Made by a program: the position numbers and the translations under genes. From the NCBI GenBank assembly GCA_037074765.1, contig JBAMDO010000578.1:186001-250000 (forward strand): a stretch of 64,000 bases of DNA. Reading direction: 5' to 3'. The notes beneath the pieces were generated by a model. The model worked only from the letters and a program-made list of their open reading frames with translations. It searched no databases and was not told where the DNA came from. Positions 25,501-36,403 of the stretch are shown piece after piece. Source of the DNA: Mansonella perstans. Lineage: Eukaryota > Nematoda > Chromadorea > Rhabditida > Onchocercidae. Position 1 is the stretch's first letter, and every line of letters starts with the position of its first letter.

Positions 25501-28500
25501 TTCCAGCAGCGTAGTGGGGTGTTTTGTTGTTGTTGGGTAGAGCTAACCAAAAACAGATTGTCTACTGTGCAACAGTAAGACAAATTAAGTTAGATAATGT
25601 TGAGTAAACGAAGAGAAAAACAGTAAAAAATGTAAGGCCGCACTATCCATTAGCTCCAGTATTATCTCTTCGATTCTGAGCTGCAGTGAAGGAGTGGTTC
25701 TGGTATGTGTCAGTTTGTACATGGCTGACCAGTTTTTAAAGTAGGAATCATTATAAGGCATAAAATTGGAAAAATATCTGTAAAGTTTATGTTAGCAAAC
25801 TAGCAACCGAATAATGAAATTTGATATTTTCAGGAATGCCGTAACACTGTCTTAGGTTCAGTTTTCGAAGAAGGTCATGAATGCGAATCGACAGGTCGAT
25901 CCACACGTAAAAGGCCAATTTCATATGAACAGCTCTATCCGTCATTGTTCAGTCGACGGCGTAAGTCAAATACTACCAAAACTCCTGTAACAACACAGGT
26001 CACTGTCCTTGATGCTGTTGAATCCGATGCTGCTGTTAAACTCAAGGATGGTGCAGAAGATGGTGATCTTGTTTTGTCAGGTTGTTTGCCGATGAAGCAA
26101 AGACGAAAGCGTAGACAAAATTCGGTGATTGAAAGTAAGCATAATATTATTTTACTAGATTCTTCCAGTTTATTGTAACTGTGATAGAACAGTTTCTTTT
26201 CAAAGAAATTAGTTTATTTTTTAAACAAACATAACATGTTTTAGACAAGCATGCTGATGACAAGTCTCTTGGCGAAAAACTGGGGCTCGATTCAAGTATT
26301 TGTGATTCCGAAGAAGGGAAAGTAATTCTTTGTGCTTTATACCTTTTATTTCATTTAATGCATCACGAACGTTCGCATTTCGAGTGTAATTACGATATTT
26401 CCTTCACTAAGCAAAGCAAACACACTGAAATTTGAACTGTGTGGCATTGCGAGATTTTCATAATATTCATTGTTGGTTTTTATATCACAATTTGATATAT
26501 TTATTATTAGCTTATTATATATGATTTATTTGAGGACCAGATCAATTCTTGTCCCGGAAACAGTAATCTAACAGACTGCAACCGTCAATCTTATGATGGA
26601 GTAAGCAAGGCTTTGACTGATGTGACTAAAGCAGAGAGCATTAGAAGTGCTGCAGAAGAAGTACATCGTGCAGGAGAGAAAATAAGGCGTCTTTCAAATA
26701 GTTCGGTGAGAGATGGAAGAGTAACGTCAGTATTTGAGGGAACGGAGCAAGGTTATTTCGACTTATTAATCGATATTATCAAATAGAACATTTAGATAAT
26801 TTAACCGTTTTTTCATATTTTGAAAACACTATTTCTAGCTTTTGTTACTTTTACTTTTTTATATGCACATTTTTATCGGGAATCAATGCGTTTATAAATT
26901 TTAGATACGGGAGTTAGCTCTACGAGTACGCGTCGCCGTAGAGTCCGTTTAGATTCAGAAGGAACGAGTTCGAACTTGTCCCAGTCAATATCAAAAGGTC
27001 AGCGATGGAAAAGTAGTACATCAGTTGATATTGATGCTACAAAACCGGGTAAGATTACTTCCAGATTGTGATTTTATTTCATTTATATTTGTCGCCTCAC
27101 AGATCAAATTTGATTGAGCAAACTTTTATTCAAGAGTGGAACGAGAGCGATGCTTCTACTCGATTAAGAAATAGGCGAGCAGAATCAAAGTCAGCTTCTG
27201 ATAAAACAAAGCAGAAGTAAGTTTGGATTTGATTTAATTTGATTGATTTGATTTGCAAGTTATAAAATATAAGGGATAGTGTTGCTGAAAGAGAATACTG
27301 CCTGATTCTCGTGGAAAAGTTAAAAAGATTAAAGATCGGAATTCGAAAGTACTGTCTATCCCAATTTTAGAAATTTAAAATAAGTTTAATATCCATAATA
27401 AATGAATGAGGCAGCGTACAGTTTTAGGATTTTCATTTCTCTTAAATGCTGTAAACTTTCTTTAATTGCGACTTCTAGGGTATCCCAGAATATGCCGTAT
27501 TTCAAACGCATTGCTCAACGTCGAAAACTTAATCCATTTGCCATTGGTTTAAAAAGTCGTTCAGGCGATGACAATCCTTCATTTTTCTATCGTGAAATCC
27601 TGTTGCGAGGGTTTGTTAATGTTAAATTTTCCGGCTTTGGAAGATTAAAAAATCACGAAACGTCTAACCTTGTTATGCCTTTTTTGTTAACTGATGTATT
27701 TTATTTACGCTATTATTTTTTTTATGTCTTTTTCCGGAGTTGCATCGTGCAATATCTTGATAGCTATCTTGGCAATTATCCATATATATCTTGGTTCTTG
27801 TGCATTCAGTTACGATTTAGCAAAATTAGCTTATTTTTATTTGATTTTAACTGTGTTGAAACTGTTAGATTTATTGCAGCCTGTTTCATTTAGAACAAGC
27901 TGAAATTTAATTGAGTGCAAAAGTAGGTAACTATTCATTTTTTATGGCAAAATATAATTTTATGGTTTTATGATTTCAGTGATGATCTAAAAAAAGAAGA
28001 TGGTGGAGATGCAATTGTGGATGTGGATTCAGAATTAGCAATTGAAGGTGATGATGAGACGCCTGGTGGCCGTTCAGCAATCAGTGTAGCATATGAAATC
28101 AATAAGATCATGCCGAGATCAGGAATGGATAACGAAGATGATTTCAAAGTTGAAAATGTTGATCATGAATATCTGCTGACGTTAGATAACGTCAGAACAA
28201 TGTATGTGCAAAGTTTAAACTTCATATTTTTTGAAATTTGGTTATTTAATTTAGCAGTCAAATTAGATGCTTTAATAAGAGAAATTGGGCCAAATCTTCT
28301 TAGGCTGTGGTTGAATGGTTTAAGAATGAATCAAGATAATTCAGTAGCTTAGATGCAAATATAGTTGCGCATTGTATGAAACCTTTCGTCAACTTCTACA
28401 AGAGATTGGGCGTTCAGATATTAGCTAATCTTTACTTGTGCGCTTCTTCAGCGTATCTTATACATACCCTTGTTGAATAGATAATGTTCGACGGATTCTT

Positions 28501-31500
28501 CCAGAAGATTTGTTTGCCACATAGACATTGGTTCTTGAGAATGGCCAGATATATTTTTGTGGATGATAAAAGATGATAAAGTAGAGAAGAGGGAAAGGTT
28601 AAAGACAGTGTGTATTGGTATGGTATTGATTGTAGATCCTGAGAATATGCCGTTTTTTAAAGTTAGACTAACGGAAATATGCTTGTCAGGAAATTGGACC
28701 TATTAAGCCTGGACAATATGAACAAATAAAAACCAAAGTAGCACAAGGAAATAAAAAAATACAGCAATAACTTACGTTCCAGGCTTTCTTGACTGAAAAT
28801 CTCCTGTTTCCTTATGTCTTTTTTCTATTCATATAAAGCTATTTTGCCAATTTTAAACCTTTTGGCATTGTTTTTTAAAATTAGATCGTAAAATAGCTAG
28901 GGATATTATGAGGTTTCTTTGCCTTTTTTTTGCTTAGTTTAGGTTATGCAAACAGTTGTTTCTTGGTTTGTACCATCTCTTCTGTTTACATTGCTTGCAA
29001 CATTAAAATTATTTTCAACGACTTCTAAATCAGTCGTATCGACTTTTCTCAATGGCAAAGGACAGCTCTTGACTTATTAGAAGAATTTATATAATGCATG
29101 AAGTTTAGCTGTGGACTTGAATGTGCCAGATTTTGCCTATGGAGGGATTTTTGACTTGATTACTTAGGTGATCCGTATATTTCAGATTTGCTAGCGAAGC
29201 AAAGGATCGAAAGCGTTTGCTGAGTGATATGTTAACTATTATCTCTGCGCAATATTGCTCTGAAATTTCATCCCAGAATGTCTTTGGTGGTGCTTCAATA
29301 CGATACAATACGATGGTAAAGAATGCGCACCGATTGCGAGATAAAGTTTTGCTATTCACTAAGGTTTTACTGCATGTTTTTATTGAAACTGATGGTGTAT
29401 AGAACAGGCATTTTTAACAAATGTTTTTCGAACAAATCAGATGCTGCTGCTTGACTAGTTGGTAAAAGTGCAGTAAATGAATCAGTGGATATTTTGATTC
29501 ATTGTTTTGATTTTTTATCTCTGTGATAAAGAAGCTTAATATCCTACTTTAATATCTCGCTTCATTCAGAAGCAAATCTCTGGAATAGTTATGAGCAAAT
29601 CGTAGTTAAAATGCTTTATTTCGCTAAGTGTAATTGTATGTGTGTCTGATTGTGTCAGGTTATGAATTTAATTACAATAGCTCATATTATTTATTTATAC
29701 TTTTCAATTATTTTCTTTTATTTAAGGATCAACGGGCAAATGCGAAGTGGGCGCACAAAATATTCCTTAAACATTTGGCTGTACCAATGTTAGCTACTTA
29801 TATCGATTTGTTGAGATTTTGCAAAATAACAGTTAGTGCTATATTTTGCTTTCCAGGACAATTAAAATGTAGTTTGAAATAATTATTTTTCTTTTATTGT
29901 GATGAAGGTGAAATCCTAAATGGCCGAACACGGAATTTCAATAGGCGTAGAACTCTTTTTTTTAGGTTTTTATATAAATAGATGAAAAATATTCCTTAAC
30001 TTTCGGAAGTCGTATTTTTCATCCGAAAAATTTTGATTCGACAAGCTGGAGGAGGAATTGTCTTTTTCAAAAAAAATTTTTGTGCTCAAAAGTAACATGA
30101 AATATTTCTAGGGACGCTATATGCTGGATCTCCTCTTAGAACAAATCACTACTGATGACAAAACTGATGAAGTTTTATGCAAAACAAATACTTATATTCG
30201 GGACTTTATTTCTGAAAAAGTGCTTGATCCACAAACTACTGCTATCTCTAAAACACTTTCTGTACGAGTTTTTTCAATTAAAATCCATATCGTATTCTTT
30301 AGTTGGGGAGCATAGAATATGTCCTACTCTTGTTCAATTTTAATCCGAAACATATCGAACATGACGATATCTTGGAAATTATTAATTTTAAAGCAGGTTA
30401 TCTCGAAATATAAAAAAAGAAGGAATTTCAGAAAAGACATGCAAAGAATATCTGTTTGCTGACTGTTTCACCAACTTTTACACATACTCAGTATCGTTCA
30501 AGATCGCGATCACATGAATACATGTTTCGGTAAGTCACTATTAATCTTAATTGGAATTGTTGATTTAAAGTTTACTTCGAAGGATTGCTTCTCTGTATTT
30601 GCCTACATACTTCACTTTTAGACGTGTTTTTTTTTTTTTTCTGGGCACTTCATTATCAAGGAACCTCTATATCTCAAATCCTTTCCAGAGTTTTACTTCC
30701 GAATGTAGCCGATATAGTGGAGCCTGTACGATTAATTTTACCAGCTACACAAGATATATCTTTATGTGAAGCTGTTGATCATTGCATCCGCTTGGTATCT
30801 CGTAAGGTAGTGGAAGTGCATCGAAAATATCCAGATCTTAAAATTGTTTTGGTCGGTTGGGGAACATCTTGTGTTATAAACCATCAGGTAAGTTATGCGT
30901 TTTCAAAATTGTACTTGTTGAATAAAAGACTCATGATAGATCTAAATGATATTATATTTTAGGTTGTTCAATGTATGCCGAATGTATCCGCTATCATCAA
31001 TTTCGCTTTTCCGATGAAAACAGCCGACGGACCACGCGGTGTAGGTTTTGATTGTATGGAGTTTTCTTCGCATTATTTTAACTTGATAGCCTCACATATT
31101 TAACCCTTCAGTTAAAATATTGTCGATTGTTCCAATTTAAAAATATATCATGTCGATATACTTTTTTGGAATAATTCATAAATAGTAATGGTTTAGGATG
31201 TTGACGATGATATACTGCTAACATATTGTCCAACATTATTTGTTATTGGTGATCAAGCTACTGATTGTGATGTCCGTGAACTACAAGTTATGGCAACGAG
31301 AATGATTGGTTCGTTGCTCGCCACAGATAATGAATTAAAAAAATAATAACATTCTTAACATGTTGTAAAAAGCAATTTTGCCTTATGTGTTGAACCCATT
31401 ATGTGTTGTCGTTCTTACAAAATACATTATAGAATATTGAATTGTTTAGCATTTCGCTTCGAATTTAGTTCAATTAGTAGTTTGGAAGTAACCTTTCATC

Positions 31501-31978
31501 GAATGTAAATTAACGGCTCTTGAAGTTGACTTGTGACTTTTTAGCTCCCACAGGAGTAATTGTTGTTGGTTCATCAAACTGTGATTTGCATCCTTCAACA
31601 TTACGGCTAACGATTGAGCGATTTACCCATCGCACCGTACAGAGAGCCTTATTGGTGTGTTTCACTTATTTCAGTCTCTTTTTTTTTTTTTTTTTTTGTT
31701 GGGACTATATGATTTTTTGATGTTGTTTTGATATGGCTCCAGTATGCAACATTTTCCAGGATGATGTAGTGGATTTTCTACAGTTATATTGTTCCTCATC
31801 AGCCACTCACTCTTTTCGCTTGCATCCATTAAAGCTTGTTGAAGTGAACGATGTAGATTTGTCAATCTTGCGCACATCCAACCTTTTCTCGGGTAGCCAA
31901 ATCAAATCAACAAAATTGGGTTCTGCACTGAAAGCTGGCAAAGGAGGTGCGCATCAGACAAACAGGTATTTAAATTGA
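19560..31978 (+). CDS. KANSL3: KANSL3/NSL3-like chromatin protein, long N-terminal extension
   Basis: Likely subunit 3 of the NSL (MOF/KAT8) histone acetyltransferase complex. Thirty exons read in one frame from ATG 19560 to TGA 31976-31978 (1576 residues). Exons: 19560-19577, 19811-19948, 20091-20215, 20403-20568, 20712-20919, 21400-21657, 21793-22171, 22596-22701, 23002-23091, 23295-23429, 23545-23628, 24081-24412, 24923-25043, 25283-25405, 25834-26134, 26245-26321, 26511-26751, 26905-27048, 27135-27216, 27479-27610, 27980-28201, 29186-29363, 29727-29831, 30112-30261, 30432-30529, 30689-30887, 30963-31040, 31197-31308, 31545-31654, 31760-31978. Residues 1 to about 1040 are Ser/Asp/Arg-rich and disordered, with basic patches (KSRRRRDDK, KQRRKRRQ). 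The rest matches human KANSL3: helical region WAHKIFLKHLAVPMLATYID, then alpha/beta-hydrolase core LKIVLVGWGTSCVINHQ, INFAFPMKTADGPRGDVDDD, LFVIGDQATDC and DDVVDFLQLY. The nucleophile elbow is GWGTS (about 1394-1398; GWNTG in human), so no esterase activity is expected. Two adjacent genes cannot be fully excluded, but no internal stop or new start is needed. Confidence 0.82.
23892..23913 (-). repeat. Four-run G tract (G-quadruplex motif) in KANSL3 intron
   Basis: Plus strand reads runs of 6, 5, 4 and 4 C separated by single T; the minus (template) strand therefore carries four G runs with one-base loops. It lies in the intron 23629-24080. This is the most C-rich spot in an AT-rich window. Confidence 0.85.
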
Positions 31979-34429
31979 TGTTGTTTAGAGATTTAGGCAT
32001 GTATTATGATTCAAGAATAAGAATTGGATTTAACGATAAATATGAGGTGAAAATTACTTTTTTCCGATGATTTTTCAACTCTAATATACTCTGTGGGAAC
32101 ATGAAAAGAAGCAGATAATATAAATATCACAATTTATGCTATATTACTTATATGATCTTTGTAATTTGCTGCTTATGCATTATTTCTTTATTTTTTCTAT
32201 TTACTCAATACTTTTGTTGAACATTTGTAAAAAATATTTTAGATACAAAAATATGCAGGACTGATATGGTTTAAATTTCCTGCAAAATGTGAATTTCACT
32301 CACTCTGTTTTTTTTTTTTTATCTTCTGGATTGTGTTGTGTAATTCATTCTGTCCCATTTAATTCGCCAGATGTTTTAAAGTTTTCGAGTAACTTTTTGT
32401 TCCGGTGCATATAATTCAGTAAGCAGTATGTTTACTATAGGCTTAGTTGGCATTATGTTCTTCTTTATTGCTATTTCAATAAGTTACGCTAAAAACGTCT
32501 AGTGCAAATCAGATGATATGTAGAGAATAAGTAAAGCAGTTATCGATGATTGCCTATATTTGTTAGTATGTAGCAGTTGATTAATTAATGTACTGTTCTT
32601 TTCATCTCGTAAAAATATCATGGATCAACGCCTCTCATAAACCATGGGAATATTTGTTGTACCAAAAACGCATTCAAAATCTTTTGAAATTTTCGACAAA
32701 ATAAGGCACTCATCTTACTACAGTGTTTAGTCGCATTTTTACTTTAAGTTGGAACTGATTTTTAAAATTTTTTGTTTAGATTATCTGGAAGATCAAAGAA
32801 GAGATCCAAGATAATTTTCATTTTACTTTAATGAAAGAATGGAAAACTTTGTAGAGGTGTTGTGTTTTCAACTCTTTTTGTTTGAGATATTTGTCTTTTG
32901 TTGATTGGGTTTTAAACGTCCTCAGAGACATATATTTCTTTTTGTTTTGTTTTCTTGCATTTTTTTCTAATTTTGTGTTTATAAAGTTTTGTCTTACTAA
33001 TTACATTGGGATGCCAAGAATGCCTTCTCATTATCAGTAAGAAAGTGCAGGAAGTTTATCTGTTTCGAGTTTTCTATATCTGTTTGATACGTGATCTTGC
33101 ACTTCCGAAACTCGATAATATGACGTTTTTTCCGCTGTATTGATCAAATATTCTGAAGTATCTTCCTCTTTTTGGCTGTATCCATTAAAGTTTAATTAAA
33201 GATGTATGAATTTTACCTCTTGAATCAGAAAGGATAAAATTTGTGGTAGTAGAGGGTAGAGAGGTATTAACTTTTTATAGTGTTCTGTATAAAATTAAGT
33301 GGCTAGAAGTATTTCTTTTTCTGCTGATAATGGGAAATGAATGAAAAAGAGAGAAATAAGGCAGATAACTATGATTTTAATGTAATCTCTAAATGCACAT
33401 TCCAATCGTTATACTCTCAAATCCTTGTCCTGCTAATTCAAAATCACATTACCAATTAGTTCTTGACCTTTACATTTTATATGTAAACCTGATCTGTTAA
33501 TAATGAACTATGGCTGAGGTTGGAATTGTTGTTTGATCAGTAATAGTTGCAAAAAATAAATCAAACATCAATAAAAAATCTCGAACAGAAGATAATAGCT
33601 AGATAAATCAGTACTATCATTAGGCATTTTACATTTTCCTTTAGATCTCTCTGCGATAACACTGCCAAATGATGAATGTACCGGTGGCTTTAGTATGCGG
33701 GTTTGGTTATCGCATGCTGGTTTTTGGTTTTCCTGTCTTGTTGTCGTATTTTAAGTATGGAGCAAAGTTGATCGGAAAATATGATGATGGGAGACAAGTC
33801 TTCTCTACGGAGAGAAACTAGTTAACTGGAGGAAAAAATCGTGATAACCTATTAAAATACTCTCATCCCATCCCACAACACTCAATATTCATCGATCATG
33901 AAATACAAAATTTTCCAGCAAATTACCGTTTCCAGCCGATATTTGTTTTGGAAGTGCCGATTACAGATATTCCCTATATTCATCATCAATTCTTCTGGGA
34001 TACATTTATCATTTTTTATTACTTCACTATTTAATTGCTATTACAGAACAATTAGAAAAGTACTTCAGTTGAATAAATATTATGTATAAATTGATCAAGA
34101 ACAATGCTTTTTAGTCATTAGACTAAAATTTTAAAGAATGAAAAGGCCAATATGGAATTGCATGAACTAGGCTAGATTGACTGGAATAAAAATTGATTGC
34201 ATAGAAATGATGCCTTAAATATGAAAATGAAAAAACAATCAGAATTGATTTGGACAAACGAATACATAAACAGTGAATGATAAGATCTTTTCTTTGATGT
34301 TATAGGAAATAAGAAATGAAAAACTGATAGCTACAACTACGAAATTTACAGACAAATGATGATCTGATCCGATTTGATCTAATCTATTCAATTCGATGAA
34401 TTTTTGAGAGTAGTAGAGATTGTCGTGCC
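31979..34429. other. 3' flank of KANSL3-like gene and intergenic
   Basis: About 2.4 kb. Two acceptor-preceded short frames could be alternative last exons of the KANSL3-like gene (32243-32264 and 32780-32831; both join the AG|GT donor at 31965 in frame). A 63-codon open frame at 33898-34089 shows no motif. No further gene is recognised before the DB-module gene. Confidence 0.5.
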
Positions 34430-36391
34430 ATGGAAAAGTTATCAGTAGTTATAGTTACTGTACTATTATTAAATTGCCGGATAAGTTATTCTGTAAGTTT
34501 GTATAGATCATTGAATTTTTATTTTACATTTGCTTGAAATAAACTTAATAGGCGATTAAATTTAAACTTGAAATCAAATTTAAGTAGATTAAAAAGAATC
34601 AGATTTAAGTAATCCGGTTAGTGGATGTCTAATGCTTTCTCAACTGTGTAACTTTCTCAAATGATTAAAATGTTGATAGATTAATAATGGAATAAAATTT
34701 CAATGAATTCTTTGTCGTCTTTATGAATAACATTTCAGTGCATTGGTCTAGGTTGTGGTAACTTTCGTGAATGTCATTCGGAGTACTTTAGCGCAGAAAC
34801 AGATGTACGTTTTATTTAAAATTCCATATCAATTTAAATTTTAGTACTGTATAAATCAAAGTATTGCTTTTGTACGTAAACTTTATACCAAGATTTCAGG
34901 TCTAATGGAAATTGGAAATTAGTTAGAAGATTGTAAACAAAGATCTCAAGTTTCTAAAATTAAGTCATAAATTAAGAAAATTTTAAATCCAGACATTTTT
35001 CTCACAGATTGCAAAATCGATGAAAGTACGAGATGAAAGAAAAAATTTTCTTCAGCAGACTCGAACCCAATCGCCTTATGTCATGACGGTTCCGCATTTT
35101 AATTAAGCTTACGATCTTCATGATCTTAGGATTAAATTTTCATCCGCTCCACTAAAATTCCATATGAAAAGAACAGCAGTTTCCTCCTGAAAATTAAATG
35201 CAATTTATCGAAGGATTTTCTTTATTGGCTAGAAACCAAAAACTATATTACAAAAAATGTTGGACTTTCGAATGCTTAAGATTTGAGATTTATTTCTAGG
35301 GATGCTGGAAGATTTTTTACAGTACTGCCTAAAGGAGTTTTTAATTAAAAAACTAGAAAAATGGTAATATCATTAAAAAAATGTTAACGAAGATTTCAAA
35401 CTCTCTTTGTCAAAAGTTGATTTGTACGAATTGAAGAAAAATTTACTATAGATCAATAATGAAAATAATGAATTTTTGGAATGCTGTCGTAAACGGGGAT
35501 TGCCGGAAGTATGCTTGCGGAAATGCTCATACGTCAATTACAATCAAAATACTGTGTGTTGTCCAGCTTTTTGTTAAAGTTCCATGACTTGTTGAAGCAT
35601 TTTTTGCGATGAATCCTGTTCTAATATCGGTTTCAATATTGTTTTTCATCTTTTCGGTCCTAATTTATCAGTATCACGGTGTTTTAACAGTGATGAAAAA
35701 AATCAGTAATTGAGCATAAAACATAAGTAGGATCGGTAAGAACTGTCTATCATTTACAACAATTTTCATTATGAAAATCCACTTGAAAAGTTATTGACCA
35801 GCTTGTGTATACTTAGTAAGCCAGCTTAGTCATGCATCTCATTATTTTCTAGTTTCAAAGAATGTTCTTACAAGCAGACCCATGTCCTCTGCAATCAGCT
35901 AATGATATTCACTTTTGTGCGGCACAAGGTTATGATCATCGGCAATGCTGTGCCATGAATGGGGTTACGACAACGCTTGCAGGACAGAAATGCTTAGTAT
36001 TTTGTGATCAGGTAGATTTCTCTGCATGAATTCGATATAAGCATTTAATAAAATTACCTTATTTACTTCGTAAAAGTATAAACTGAGTCTGTAAAAAAGA
36101 CATTTCTACAGCTTTTTAAATTTGAATAACGTCAAGTGCAATTCGAAACATCATCTCTACATATCAGCACAGTAAACACTCTTAAAAAATATCTTTCAGA
36201 GGACACAAAATAGAACCATTCTTGATCTGTCGTATTTGCCATGTTTCGAACGTTTCAAAAACATGAAAGAGTGTTTTTGGAGTTGGGCTCAAAAACGATA
36301 TCAATTGGCTAAGAAATCCAAAATATATGAACCTGATCGTACGGTACAGTTGAACACTAAACAACCATCATCATTCAATAGTTATCCGTAA
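34430..36391 (+). CDS. Secreted DB-module protein
   Basis: Nematode-specific cysteine-rich secreted protein of the DB-module type (Pfam DB). Five exons, 34430-34492, 34739-34804, 35452-35553, 35853-36011 and 36200-36391, all phase 0, give 193 residues. Residues 1-21 form a signal peptide (KLSVVIVTVLLLNCRISYS). A short Cys-containing exon (GLGCGNFRECHSEYF) precedes the module, where the spaced pattern FLECCRKRGL, CLRKCSYVNY, DPCPL, CAAQGYDHRQCC and CLVFCDQ fits the DB motif of paired cysteines. The last exon adds a third Cys pair (LPCFERFKNMKECFW) and a low-complexity Gln/Ser tail. Function of most DB proteins is unknown; some C. elegans members carry additional Ig or repeat domains, which this one lacks. 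AATAAA sits seven bases after the stop. Confidence 0.82.
35056..35118 (-). other. tRNA-like (B-box) fragment in DB gene intron 2
   Basis: Minus strand contains GGGTTCGAGTCTGC, close to the RNA polymerase III B box, preceded by sequence resembling an anticodon and D-arm region (CGTAAGCTTAATTAAAATGC). Stems do not pair well, so it is not an intact tRNA; a tRNA relic or tRNA-derived SINE is possible. Confidence 0.3.
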
Positions 36392-36397
36392 TTTAGA

Positions 36398-36403
36398 AAT
36401 AAA
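36398..36403 (+). terminator. Polyadenylation signal of DB-module gene
   Basis: AATAAA seven bases after the TAA stop, implying a very short 3' UTR. Confidence 0.5.

Noticed and set aside
28257..28352. Continuation of the frame past 28201 in the KANSL3-like gene (DALIREIGPNLLRLW)
   Set aside because: A GTATGT donor at 28202 joined to 29186 continues the homologous region; this tail is probably intronic.
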